From Rosellinia necatrix (taxonomy: Eukaryota; Ascomycota; Sordariomycetes; Xylariales; Xylariaceae), in NCBI GenBank assembly GCA_021209875.1, contig JAGYVD010000005.1:1426001-1490000 (forward strand): a stretch of DNA of 64,000 nt, given 5' to 3'. Position numbers and translations under genes: made by a program. Position 1 is the stretch's first letter, and each line of letters starts with the position of its first letter. A model generated the notes under the pieces. The model worked only from the letters and a program-made list of their open reading frames with translations. It was not told the DNA's origin and did no database searches. Shown here one piece after another: positions 45,985-58,320 of the stretch.

Positions 45985-47858
45985 ATGTTGGGCCAAAACA
46001 ACAATGGCACAACCAAGGCCAACGAGCCGAACAACAACAACAATCAGGTTGCTGTTGTTGGAACCAACCAACTCGCCATGAACAGCAACCAGTTCAACCA
46101 GTCTGGCATGAACTACAACCAGCCTCCTATGAACAACCAGTTGGCCATGAACTACAGCCAGTATCCTAGGAACAACCAGTCTGCTATGAGCTACAACCAG
46201 TCTGCCACAAACAACCAGTTGGCCATGAACTACAACCAGTCTGCTATAAACAACCGGTCTGCCATGAACTATAACCAGTCTGCCATAAGCCTCCAGTTGG
46301 CTATGAACTATAACCAGTCTGCCGTGGGCTACAACCAATTGGCCACGAACAACCAGTTCGCCATAAACTACGGCCAGTATCCTAGGAACAACCAGTCTGC
46401 TATGAACTACAACCAGTTTGCTACGAACAACCAGTCTTTTATGAACAACCAGTCTGCTATGAACCATAACCAGTCTGCCACGAACAACCAGTTGGCCATG
46501 AACTACAACCAGTCTGCCACGAACAACCAGTTGGCCATGAACTACAACCAGTATCCTAGGAACAACCAGTCTGCTATGAACTATAACCAGTCTGCCATGA
46601 ACTACAACCAGTCTGCTATGAATAACCAGTTGGTCATGCGCTACAACCAGTCTGCTACGAACAACCAGTCTGCCACGAACAACCAGTCTGCTATGAACCA
46701 CAACCAGTCTGCCATGAACAACCAGTCTCCTATGAACAACCAGTCTCCTATGAACAACCAGTCTCCTATGAACAACCAGTCTCCTATGAACTACAACCAG
46801 TCTGCCATGAATGACCAGTTGGTCGTGCGCTACCAGTTGGCCATGAGAAACCTGTTGGCCATGGGCAACCCGGCCACCATGGTTGGCGGCCCTGTCCCCG
46901 CCAACGCCACGTCCGGCGTCGTCACCCGCGGCGCCCAGAATTTTCTCTTGTTCCCGCATCTCCCCACCGAGATCCGTTGGCAGATCTGGGACGATTCCAT
47001 GGACGGGTCGCGTCTCGTGCACCTGCACGCCCGCCCCGGCCAGACCGGGTATGCCACGTATCCCGGTCGGCGCCGCGGCTGCCCCCGAGGCCAGGGCCAT
47101 ACCGCCCATATCAACGGTCGCCTGTACCAGCAGGTCCCGGCCCAGGCCCTCGTCTGCCGCGAGGCCCGTGACAGAGTCCTTAAGAGATATAATATCACCT
47201 TCACTGTCTCCGAGGCCTTCGTTAGCCTTCCGTCGAATCAGGTTGTGCAGACCGAGACCCATCTTATGATGTCCCCTGATGACATCCTGGTGCCTTGGCA
47301 TGTCAGCCACTATTTTGTAAGTACCTCAATTGTCCTATTACCTTCCGAAACCCATCGATATCCACCTATATGAGGCCGGTATTTAGACCGCGCTCGCATC
47401 CCAGATGTTTCCGTTCTTTTCGGCGCTTTAGTGTTTCACTGAGATAGGTAACCGTCACTAACTCGAACCGTACCAAGAATGATGAGGAATACTACACGAT
47501 CAGATTTAGTGCGGGAGCCCGTTTTATCCGCAACTTGATGGTTTACCCTTGGAAACCCCTACCCGAGTACTATACCGACCGGGACGACCCCAGAAAGACG
47601 CGATACATTCGGGCTACGGCTCCCGTTTTGCTTAAACTCATGGCAAGACTCGGTAACAAGGATGCCTTTAAAAAGCTATTCCTCTTGGGCAACATTGGAT
47701 CTCGTGGCCCTTTGACATATAGAGATGCTGCCGAGCTAAACGTCAGCTTTATCGATGACTTCTACGACACCTATATTAGGTTTGTTGATCCCAACGACAG
47801 AACCTTCTCTAAAGACGATCAGGTGGAGATTTGGCTTCTGTTGCCGAAGTCCGACTAA
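45985..47858 (+). CDS. Asn/Gln-rich repeat protein with C-terminal 2EXR domain
   Basis: Two exons (45985-47316, 47478-47858) give 570 aa. Residues ~1-295 are an almost unbroken array of six- and seven-residue modules such as MNNQSP, TNNQLA and MNYNQSA, composed mainly of Asn, Gln, Tyr, Met and Ser, with periodic NYNQYPRNNQSA blocks. This composition is prion-like. From residue ~322 a fungal 2EXR domain begins (LFPHLPTEIRWQIWDDSM) and continues over VCREARDRVL. The second exon supplies FSAGARFIRNLMVYPWKP and an acidic end. The function of 2EXR is unknown. The exon 1 end at GTAAGT and the acceptor at 47477 both fall at codon boundaries, but the intron is 161 bp and a short extra exon cannot be excluded. 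The opposite strand is also open across the repeat (45964-47310) and is judged a shadow. Confidence 0.83.
46075..46860 (+). repeat. Coding minisatellite of 18- and 21-bp units
   Basis: Units of the type atgaacaaccagtctcct (18 bp; four perfect tandem copies near 46712-46786) alternate with 21-bp units coding NYNQSAM. Higher-order copies recur, for example the stretch with cagtatcctaggaacaac at about 46160, 46375 and 46550. Strain-to-strain length change is expected. Confidence 0.88.
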
Positions 47859-49453
47859 ACAAACAAGGTAAATAATCATCTAAACTTACAAGCTTTCGAA
47901 CTAATTTACACACTAATAAAATGGTATCGTTAACTAACCAAATTCTACAGCCCTGACAACCCAAGTAGCCTCCCAATATGGCAGGCGATGGAACCGGGTA
48001 GATGGACTAGTGGGATGAGAATGTTACAATCTCCCTCGTCGGACTGTGTAGCGATGACACATATTTGACTTACGCCGACTAAAGCCTTAGTGGCTTCATT
48101 CGATCAGAAGTGACAGGGCTTTAGAAGATGTCGAAGCATGTACGTAGAGTTGCGGAGAATACGAAGGGAACGGGTCGTTAATTGCGTTGACTTGGTCCAG
48201 CTGTGTTAGCATTTCGTCATTTGCCAGTGCCACGAATTGGACCACGAGGTAGATTAGGGCAAACAGACACATAATAAAAGGAGATATCCCACCAAAGCCG
48301 CTAGTTTTAGTTAACCCTGTCGTTTTTTTAACCTCCGGTCTCCTGACCTTTTGCTTCTTCAATGATTTGTGAGGTAATTACAGAATCCTGCAACTCACGC
48401 TGATTGTAGGGCTCGGTAGCTGTAATTAATGCAGCGACGGCATGCCAACCCAGCTCTACTCTCTCGTAACATACAAGATATTAACATATCTGTTAGGCCT
48501 AACTGGCATATGTACTCTGAAATTTGAAAGTTTAAGTTTAGTTATATATATATATATATGACTGGGTTGCGATGGAGGAAAATGGGCAAAGAAATCATGC
48601 GTGATCTGTCCCCCTGTCCTTCGACAAAGTATCGCATACGCAATAGGATGATATTAGCTGTATGTATCTACCATTTCCCTCGCTATAGAGGGCATTTGAC
48701 CACCGATAAATTGTTCTCTTCGTATATATACAAGTATTATATGTGCGCACATTTTCCCAAGACCTGGAATGTTGCCGTGTTCCTCCCTCCCCGACCGTAT
48801 CAGATCAGTTGTCCCACACGACAATTGAGAGATGCACACGAAGAAATAGGGATCAAGTCACAGAGCCCAACGACCCCATAAAGAATTAGCAAATTTATCT
48901 TAACCGTCTTTTTGAACATTTGGGTCGCCGGAACGGGGCGCTCTCGCCTCAGCCTGATGTACGTGGATATTCAATGCTGACAGCAGTATATCCCCCTCTA
49001 TCTCGTACCCCCTTTCTTCTTTGGCCAAGCTCGCCTAATGTTTATATAGAAGACGATTTAATTAGACATGATCAAGTCATATCGTATATACTGGGCTGTT
49101 AAGCTGCGGTGCGTAGTAGGTTTCTTAACGGCGTATCCAATCTCTAAATCCCACATTATTGGCAGAAGAAGTTTTCGATTACGTTGATAGATCTTTGTTT
49201 TATCGAAGTTTCGACTTCGAAATTCTATTCTAGGCTAGTCCTCACCCCAACTATTCGCGCGCAAGTGTAACTAATTCGGATTCCATGCGCGGAAAAACAT
49301 ATACAAGGAACCATTGAGCCGCTTCCTCGGACTATGTTTTGATTGTGCAATACGGAGACTGCAGCCATTGCTGTAGCCCTTTAACCCCCACCAAAACGCC
49401 ATGCAATGCCACGTTGAGTTGATTTGTGCTTTTCCTCATCATTATCATGATCA
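47859..49453. other. Intergenic region of 1.6 kb
   Basis: No gene is supported. A minus-strand frame at 48096-48362 codes for a lysine-rich start and one hydrophobic helix, but it has no ATG before the helix and no clear upstream exon, so it is not called. A (TA) run lies at 48545-48558. Confidence 0.5.
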
Positions 49454-52400
49454 TTATTTGAGTCCGAATCCTTCGCTCTCGCTCACTGCCCGCCAAAGAA
49501 AACCCTCTAGTCTCTCTCGTGAGCGACAGCGGTACAGTGATAAGATATTAAAACAAGTCCTGGCTGAGGGGTACCTCCCTTCGTCATCTCCGAGGCAGTT
49601 AATTTTGATAACTAGCGATGCCGCACCCATTGCGGGTATTCGATCGCTACCTGTGATGAAAGACAAGAGTTTACGCTGATCCCTCGGTGATGCGTTCTCG
49701 AACGTGTCCCAGAACCAGAGAATGGTGGGCTCGATTTTTGGACTGCTTCCTCTCGGCCAGTTGGTATAGGCGGCAACGGCTTTCAACGAAGCTATGTCAA
49801 GAGGTTCGTCCGAGCCACGCACGAGTAACTCGATCTCTTCGGGTTTGAATAATGTTAACGCATTGCCAGCACATACAGTAAAGAAGCCTCGTTTGAACGG
49901 CTCAAACTGACGAGTAACGGATGTGTCCAGAAGATATCTCACATAAAGATCAACATATTCCTTGCGGTTGGAATTTGTGACCATCTTCATCTCTCCACCT
50001 GGACATAGGGGCACACGAACGCGCGTTCCATATCTTTCGACATCAACCACGAAATCTAAACAGAACGTTGATTGTACGTCGCCGTCAAAATTCAATAATT
50101 GACGCAAGCCTTTTGCCAGTGCGGGGCGGAACTCGGCTAAGTCGTCCAAAGTGTAGTTCATAGTTGGCCGAGAATGGCCGGGAGTACCAGCGGCTGGGGA
50201 GGGCGCAGCTGCGAGAAGTTTTCGAAACGCAAAGGGTGGTAACGCGACGTCTAAAATCGTGGAGTTATAAATAGCGAGCCCCAAAACAACCCCGACGAGG
50301 AAGTATTGGTCGGATGTTTCGAATGTATGTGGGTTGAAGTAACAGAATTGTGAGTCCTCATCATAGACAAAGAGACCTATATGAAGGAATGAGTGTGGGT
50401 ATCGTTAGAAGTTGGGTGTGATTAAACGTACCATGATCCGGATTGAATACCTCCCGCACGAGCAGGAGAAACCATTCCTTCCGAAGCCCGCCACCATCCA
50501 CACCTTCTTCCCCCTGAAACTCGATACGGAGGGCTTTTTTGATGTCCTCACTGCCACTTCCGACAACCTCGCTTACTTGCTGAAGGCTGTCATCCACGAG
50601 GCACTCCCGGCGAACGCTAAAAACGAGATGCTGCGTGTAGTTCTTATGAGACAGGATACTATCAAAGAAAGCCTCCCTTGCCTTTCCTAACATCTGCCGC
50701 TTGGCATCAAATTCTAGGATCTGAATTTTGGCCCAAATACTCAGAAAGAATGGATATTGGCAAAACGTAAACTTGCCCCTTCTTGATTCCCAAAGCTCAA
50801 AATCTGACTTGAAATCAATGGTATCAACCAATGTGTTATAGAAATCGCTCGTGGCGAATAGAGGTCCATACATTCGTCCGTCGCTGGTATGGCGCCTGCG
50901 CACATGAGTGTGTTGATTTGCCGCGAAGACCAAGGCCATGAGCCTAGCGGCGGCCCTAATCTGCCAATCGGCGGTGTATGTCGTGCAGCTTTGTTCAGCA
51001 GGTTGCTTCTGTTTCCTTGGGGACTTGGAGGCTTCCAGAGCTGCATGGAGGGTAGCTGGCGTATTACCCGCACGCCTATTCGGCATCTGTGGAATCAAGC
51101 CGTCTGTGACATCGACCCTTGGTTCTACTCTCCTCTCGTTCTGCCGGGTCAACCTATGTGTTACAAATGTGCCCGTTATCTCTTTTATTTGCAGCAGCAG
51201 ATGCTCGGGCAGCCTTGACAACCAAGTTATCAAATGGTGATGGCAAATTTCAGATGAATTGGCCAGCAGGCCGAATATTCTCTTGAGAATTCCCGAATGT
51301 CGGCCAGTAGAGAATCGTTCATCTCCGTCTAATGGTCTGGTATAATTCTTCCCCTTTTTTGACTGTGGAAAGTGCCCCGAATAGGACTGGGATCCTGAGG
51401 CAAGGAGAGGGTTGACGAGGAGAAGTAGTAGGAAGCGCACATCTTGAGGTTCAGCCATTACTCTTCCTGGTCGCTTTAGGAGCATCTCAGTACACTTCAA
51501 TAGAGCTCTCTGCAAATGGTCTTGAGCTTCGAGTACCGACTGCTCGAATTGACGCAGTGCTGATTCTTCTAGTTCTTGTGTTGGGTCGGTTTGCACCAAC
51601 TCTTCGTAGACTTGCATCCACATCTCTGCGGCGTTGTTCACAATATGGTACCATTCCATTGTTACCCCCCAATCAATGCGGGGCGACCGAGAGGTGACAA
51701 TTGAGTTTTTATCCTCGAAGCGTCGCGATGATGCCCTTGAGACAGTTACTTCGTCTTGCCCACCGGACCACCATGAACCGTTCTCGGCGAAGTTGCCAAG
51801 AAGGAGAAGTTTCGGGTCAAGCTCAGGAGGCGGTGCGTCGTCGCGGGCCACTTCCCTTCTTATCTCAACAACGGGTGGCCGCCTCACGGCTTCAGGGAGT
51901 GGCTTTGTGCTGATGCTACTCCGCTTCGGAATAAATGAATGATTCACACATGAATGTGATCCAAAACACATGATTAAATAGTCCTCTGCCCTCTTGAACA
52001 TACCTTTGGGGTCTAGAGTAGACCTTAGTGGGCTGACGTAGGGGCTATTGGCTCCTGACTGTAGTTTCGGGCGCGAAGAACTCGTAGTTTCGGGGTACGA
52101 TGTCGAATGTGACCTTGGATGATGCGAAGTGAGGTTCAGGGGATTCGGCTCCAGGCGGAGATCGGAGAAGTCGTCAAACACTGGGTTGTAATGGGAAGTG
52201 GGTGGCGTATTGATGGAAGAAGGCGAGCTTTCAGGTTTGGTCGAGTAGTCTTGAAGAGTGAAATAATCGCCCGTAAATGCGGACGATGGTTGGTCGATCG
52301 TAGCAGGCTGCTGCCGAGCAGGATCATTCGAGATGTATTGCTGTAAGGCGGAGCGCAAGCAAGCCTTGATTAGATTTCTTGTATGCTCAACGGAGATGAG

Positions 52401-53057
52401 GTTCGCTATACCGCTTGTCAGTAGTCTACGTGGAAGACGCTCGAACTCCGATGACGCACGCATGTTGGTAGGCATTCCTAACGGGGTTGTCCCAGCCGAC
52501 TGCGCTCGTGCCGCAGGATGAGGGACAGCCCGAATGGTAGACCGAGGAGGAGAAGTATACGGCGTGATATCATTTATAGTCAAACACTTGGTACACCTGA
52601 AGACCTGAAGGTCTTTAGGCCACCGTACGAGGCCGGCGCACGTCATACAGTTCCCGGTAGCGAAATCCGCAGGCCCAGGGGCTACCCTACTCGTAGCCGC
52701 CGCTTGGGACGAGCTCGAGTATATCTTGGTGCCGTGGCCATGGTCGTCGACATCGTCATAGTCGAACTCGATATCGGCCGCGGCATTCTTTTTCTTCTTA
52801 CTGTTGGAGAACAAGGAGGGGAACGGGTGGCTCATTGACCGCGAGTGTTTGCCTAACGGCTTCGGCTTCGGCTTCGAAACGATTTCGTCTTCAGAGCTGC
52901 TCGAGTCCGCCTGGATGCGTTGGAGATCGCGGAGAGGAGACTCGGCTTCAAGGAATCTCGAGTTCGCTCTCGACCGGGTTGGCAGATCGTTAGAGACGGG
53001 GCCGCGTAGGGCGAAGTCATATTGACCCAAGGAAGGTCGGTTCGTGCGGCCGAACAT
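49454..53057 (-). CDS. HECT-type E3 ubiquitin ligase, HUL4-like
   Basis: Two minus-strand exons (53057-50432, 50376-49454) give 1182 aa. The C-terminal ~370 residues form a HECT domain: IEFQGEEGVDGGGLRKEW at its start, YFLVGVVLGLAIYNS across the middle, and the catalytic Cys1150 in SARTCFNILSLY. It takes ubiquitin from an E2 as a thioester and passes it to substrates. Near residue 140 a Cx2C...Cx2C pair (CMTC, CTKC) looks like a zinc ribbon. The Ser-rich, acidic and Lys-rich first 120 residues are low-complexity and probably disordered. Length and zinc-ribbon-plus-HECT layout match fungal HUL4/HulD proteins. The 55-bp intron falls inside the HECT domain and keeps the frame. Substrates are unknown; in yeast Hul4 has been linked to nuclear and misfolded-protein turnover. 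Confidence 0.92.
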
Positions 53058-56000
53058 TGTGGTTGCATAGGCCTGGACGTCGAGAGGGAAGCTGAAAGAC
53101 GTGACAGCCGGGGACGACAGGCCGTGGTTGCCAACACATCTGTGAAATATCCAAAATATTTATACTCAACCTTCCAAGTCGCGAGGGGACGGCGGCTTCC
53201 GGCAGCTTCTTCGAGTCGAGGAGAGGGCAGAGGCGGGGGGCGACAGGACAAGACGGGCCACGGCTACAGAGGAGACGAGGCCCCGAGGACAGAGCAACGG
53301 TCTATTCGGGAGGCCGGCTTCAATTAGGCCATTAGGAGGAGCTATATGATGACGTAGAGAGAGGATCGCAGTGCGGCGGAGTGCCTATAAGAGCGTGGGC
53401 CCAGCACAGGCACGAAGGTGCCCCGTTGGCGTTGGATACGACGACAAGGGGATTCGAGGCTATGGGATTGATGTTCATCACATATCGGACAGAGGAGCAA
53501 GGCAGAGAAAGACCTCGTACGGCTGGGGAGGACCGAACGAAGCAGCACACGGGTCACTAAACAAGGTCGAGAAGTCGAGGGCATGGGTTTCTTTTGTCCG
53601 GGGTTGTAGTTTAGTAGTTTAGCGAGTTTAGCGAGTTTAGTGAGTTTAGTGAGTTTAGTGAGTTTAGTGAGTGTAGCGACCCAACTGACCTTGGCGCAAT
53701 ACAGTTTAGGGAGTCTGCGCTCCACCATAGCGCGCCCACTAACCAGCCTGACCTAGCAAGTCAGCATTGGCCTGTCGGAGAGATGTTACAGGGGTTGTTT
53801 GAGGCTTGACTAGCACATTTCCCGAGATTCCGTCGACGAACGGGTAGATCGGTACTGTACCGGGCCTGCCTAAGCGGCGGGCTCAGGTGGGCTGTTGCTA
53901 AAAATTCGGCGTCCGTAGCATAAGAACATGTACTTGGTTGTGTATGCAGGCCAGGTAATAAGAAGGCACATACCTACCTAGTGTACTCCCCTCCGACTTA
54001 CTTTGGCAATACCTACTGCACCTACCACCAACCAGGTAAGGAGATGGGGATCTGCTTATGGGGATCTGCTTTTGGGGGTTTTACGTTTTACGTTTTACCT
54101 TACTTGTATTAGAAAGTGTGCTTCAACGCACCACTCGACGACCCCTAAGTTACTATGTAGTGTAGTGTACAGCGATCGAGAGTAAGGAGTGTCCGGGGCC
54201 AAATGTTTGAACGTCGGCAACATGGCGCAGTCGGCTGTTTTTCCCGCCCCCGGAAGTTCGTGAGGTCAGGGAATTGGTGGGTAGTGTGGTAGTGTAGTAA
54301 CTAATTCATTCTATACCCCGGCATGTCGTCCGTTGTCATCTCCAGCCCCCGGTTCCCACTCGGGAGTCCCAACTTGAAGCATTAGCGAAGAGGGATGCCA
54401 CGTACCTCATGCGGTACGACCTGAGAAGCACCAACAGCCATGATGCATGTTATCTAATGTCCCTACTTTGGGCACCTACCTACCTACCTTGTCCATTCTT
54501 ATACATACCTAGGTAGGTTAGATAGTTGCGTGCTAAAGAGTGGGTGGGCATCATGTATTATATATACTATAATTACTATCTAGGACGAAGGGGATCGGGG
54601 GTGCGCAAAATGGGGTGGTGTCGACGACTACTTTTCATAAATAAATGATACTATAGGGAGGCTTGTATGGGAGCACTCACAGGGCACAGCCCTAACTCCA
54701 TCCCTCGTTTCGACCTGCGCAGGTAATAAGCCCTGGTGATATAACTACACTATGGTAACGCCCAAGACAGGGCCAGCACCAGTCTACAGTAGACGGTGCT
54801 CTGGCTGGTGAAATTAATGTGAGGGTCTTTGGCGCAGGGTTGTCAGCATGACGCAGCTCCGAAAGGTGACAGGAAATAATAATGATGCATCTGTCAAATC
54901 GTCATCGGTAGGGCTAGTCGGTATTTCTATATTGGCATTCCTCGCTATTGGTCCAATTATGTGACGCACGAATAGGACTATGCATTCCTTGCAGGGAGCT
55001 GAGGGACAGCAGTAGATCCAAAGCCAGTCAGCTGGTCCAGCTCTTCTCAGCTCTTCTCAGCCCACCCCGCCAATTTCCTCATGCCCACGAGGGCAGAGGG
55101 GAGGAGAGAAACTTGATTGCAACAGACAGATCATATCGTTATGCCTTGGTGTAGGTAAAGACGTCGTGGGGGACTTCGGCACCTGGTTAGCCTTAGATCG
55201 ACACTGTCTCAGCCCGGATATCATAGTACACTACAGGTAGGTGCATGGGCTGGAATCGAAGTTTCGCTGACTACCTGGTTCGTGCGTGTTGTGGTGACTA
55301 TTCCACCGAGGTATGTTTTCTAGTGGGATGACAAGTAACGAATAATAAGTACCCGTCGTGTGTCTTCCTATACTGAAGTGCTGCGGGGCGGGATAGCCAA
55401 CAATCCCATTTCGATGGGTGGGAAAAGAAACAATGTTTTCGCTAGCGAAGCAGACGGCCAACTTCGTGGGAAAGAGGGTGAGCAAGGTAGGGGAGGAGGC
55501 TTTAGTTATAGTATACACCCGTGTACAGTAGTTATGTTATACTGACCGTATCGTGGGCCCCTGACCGAGGTTCCTGTCACTATCGATCCCGCCCCAACGG
55601 GAGGATGAAAGGGCTCGAGGATGGACCACAGCTCTCATCCTAGGGGTACGGGACACGTGTCGCTAATCCAATTCGTGAGGGATAGCCACCAATGGAATGG
55701 GGAAGTGAGGAATGACGAGTGACGAATGACGAATGATGAATGATGCACGATGAAAAAACTTCCTCATCTTTTTCATGTCGTGAACCGCGCATTGATCTGT
55801 GTTGGTAGGCAACAGCGTAAACAGGCCGTGGGTGTGCATTAGCATGTGATAGTGTCTTGGCGCTCGCTCTGTTTCTTCGAATCACCTCGAGGCAAGCTTC
55901 GTCCCCAAGATCGCGAGTTGAAAAAAGGGGCAACAAACCTAGTTAGATGGATGCCTAGCAGTCCTGGGCAAATGGTTCAAGTTTTACGTATGCATAAGAC

Positions 56001-56658
56001 TCCCTAGGTACGCGGTTTAACATTCGCTACTAAGACGGTTCTGTTACTTCCTTGCGACGATAGGTAACAACCAACATTCGCCGATGTTGTTCTTCTGTCC
56101 TTCGTCTACTGCTCACTATGCATCATTTATTTCGGACTATCTACCTATGTCTAAACGGAAATGCGAACCGGCTATGGTATCCCAGGAGATTCATTGCCCG
56201 TTAGGGTAAAACCAAATTGTTCCTCATGTGTCGGGGCCTATTTGTATGCGCTTAAAGGAACTACTACTACTAAGTAAGTACCTGAGTAAGTAAGTAGGTA
56301 AGTAGATAAGTATCTAAAAAAAGGTTATCTGAAGGTGACGAATAATCATGGTATAATCATCGCCATTAGTTGTAACCCCACGTTCGGCAACACCAATGCC
56401 TCATCTAAGGGAAGGGGGTAGCCGGTGTGTAACGGGTGCATCCACCTCTTCATCCATCTTTAGCTCCTCTGTTGGCCTCAATTCGGACACGTACAAGCGT
56501 CGTCGTCATCATCATCAATAATCAACCAGTCAATCCATCAATCAACCTCGGTAGTGGCGATCATCAGGCAGACCCCGATTCCACTCTCCCCTTACCTTCC
56601 CCTTACCCACATGGGGGGGACCTAATCCCACGATTGAAATCGCCTTATAGGCAAGCGC
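53058..56658. other. Intergenic region of 3.6 kb
   Basis: No gene is supported. The region contains a GAGTTTAGTG tandem repeat, several tacctacctacc/taggtaggta strings (54476-54520), a copy of tatgtagtgtagtgtac (54153-54169) and a gtaagtaagta block (56272-56310). The left part is the HUL4 promoter; the right part is the promoter and leader of the DUF3712-like gene. Confidence 0.55.
53607..53675. repeat. Tandem GAGTTTAGTG/GAGTTTAGCG decamers
   Basis: Six near-perfect 10-bp copies, preceded by two diverged ones, lie upstream of the HUL4 gene. On the minus strand they read TKL/AKL but belong to no gene. Confidence 0.88.
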
Positions 56659-57877
56659 ATGTCCACACGGCTCGGCAACATGGACCTCAGCTTCCAAGGC
56701 CTGGTCCAACGACACGCCTCCGAGATGGAATCCGCCTTCCGCAGCCTCGTCGACACCATCGTCCGGAACAGCAAGCTGAGCATCTCCCTGCTCCGTATTA
56801 GCAATGTGACCGAAGAGTAACTTCAACCCCCCCTCACCACCTCCCCCTTTCCCCTTCCCCCTCTCCCCGACCGCGGCGCTGACCCCCACCAGCTCCTTCC
56901 ACGCCTCCCTCGAGGCTCGCATCACCAAGACCGGGCTCGCCAGTGCCGGCATCACCCCGATGACGGTCGATCTGTGCGGGCCGTCCGGACACTTCGGGTA
57001 CGTGACGCTGCCGGCGATAACGACGCAGGCGTACGGCACAGACGTGGTCGTGGCTAGCCAGCTGGTCGAGATCGTCGACAAGGAGGCGTTGAAGGCCTTC
57101 ATCCGCGGCATCATCCAGGACGGCGGCGTGGTGTTGTCTCTGCGTAACGGGAAGACCTCCATCAGCGCCCTCGGCGTCGGTCCGCGGGACATCGTCTACG
57201 AGAAGGAGCTCGAGCTGCCCGGCATGAGGGGGCCCGTCGTGAGCGTGCAGGCGGCCGGCCTCATCCAGGGTTCCACCTCCGCCGCCGCCGCTGCCACCGA
57301 TGCAGCTGCCAAGGAGGCGTCGGCCCCGACAACCGGCGTCGCGCCGGACGGCAGCGCCGCGCCGCTTCAGCGCAGCTACACCGCCGCGAGCATATCGAGC
57401 ATGACCGGGCTGGCCGGCGTGCGGAACGTGGCCATCACGTTTCAGGTGGCCAACCCGAGTCCTATGGAGATCAGCTTCGGCACCTGCTTCTTCGACGTCC
57501 TGGACCACGAGGGGAACCTCGTCGCGGAGCTCAAGGGCCACCTCGACATCCGCCGCAACAGCTTCGAGACAACCTTTCAAGGGAGAGTGAACAAGGCCGC
57601 AGCGGCCAGTCTAGCAGCGGCGATGAGAGAGGTCGGCGGGAGCAAGGACGACGGGCGTGAGGGCGAGACGAAGGAAGGGCGGGTTCTCGAGGCTAGATTG
57701 GTGGGCAGGCGCTGTGTGGGCGCCGGCTGGTGCGATGAGACGATCAAAGGGATTGACGTGCCCCTTCGGAACGTGAGGAGGCTGTTTCACGCCCTGGGAA
57801 TCGATGCTGGCGTGGAAGAGCCGGAAGAGAAGAGAGCCAGCTTCGGGGGGTGGGCGCGGGGGTTGATGTCGCGGTAG
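56659..57877 (+). CDS. DUF3712-like (LEA-type fold) protein
   Basis: Two exons (56659-56816, 56893-57877) give 380 aa. The join restores RISNVTEDSFHASLEARITKTG, which with ITPMTVDLCGPSGHFGYV resembles the repeated beta-sandwich of fungal DUF3712 proteins; a second similar module (NVAITFQVANPSPMEISFG, then VAELKGHLDI) lies near residues ~210-255. An Ala/Ser/Thr-rich linker separates the two. No signal peptide is seen in this model. Many family members have an N-terminal membrane anchor, and a good acceptor (ccttatag) sits just before the chosen ATG, so an upstream exon may be missing. Function is unknown; related proteins are tied to the vacuole membrane. Confidence 0.7.
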
Positions 57878-58320
57878 TTGCGTGTTTCCCAACGAACTTC
57901 GGATGATTAATGCGGTCTGCGATGATATTACACAGGAAGATACCCCGATCTGGCCTTGGTAATGTGTCTATAAATAGACGGGCGCGTAAGTCCCAGATCT
58001 CTCAACAATTCGTATCGTCACATCAAGGCCAACCCCTCGCGCATCGTTGACGTTTCGATAGATGTAGTGGTGGCGAGCAAAGTACTTCGCGGCTTGTATG
58101 GTCAAGTCGGGGCGACTGCCTCCTGGAGTTTCTATGTTGCATATAACCCTGTAACCTTATTATGCTAATCCAAATGAATGAATACGAGAAAGGGGTATGG
58201 CTGCCCCCCCCTCCGTTTATTAGTATCGGTATGATGTAATGAGCTGTCTTCCATACACCTGGATGCAAGCCCGAAGTATAGACAACTGAAGAATAGCAGC
58301 AATTCAAGGATACTCTCACA
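57878..58320. other. Convergent spacer
   Basis: About 0.44 kb between two gene 3' ends, with no supported gene. Confidence 0.6.

Noticed and set aside
48096..48362. Possible small membrane protein on the minus strand
   Set aside because: There is one hydrophobic helix, but no ATG precedes it in frame and no upstream exon could be joined convincingly.
56436..56801. Plus-strand frame overlapping the first exon of the DUF3712-like gene
   Set aside because: It is in a different frame and Pro/His-rich. It could overlap a leader exon, but the DUF3712 frame explains the conserved text.
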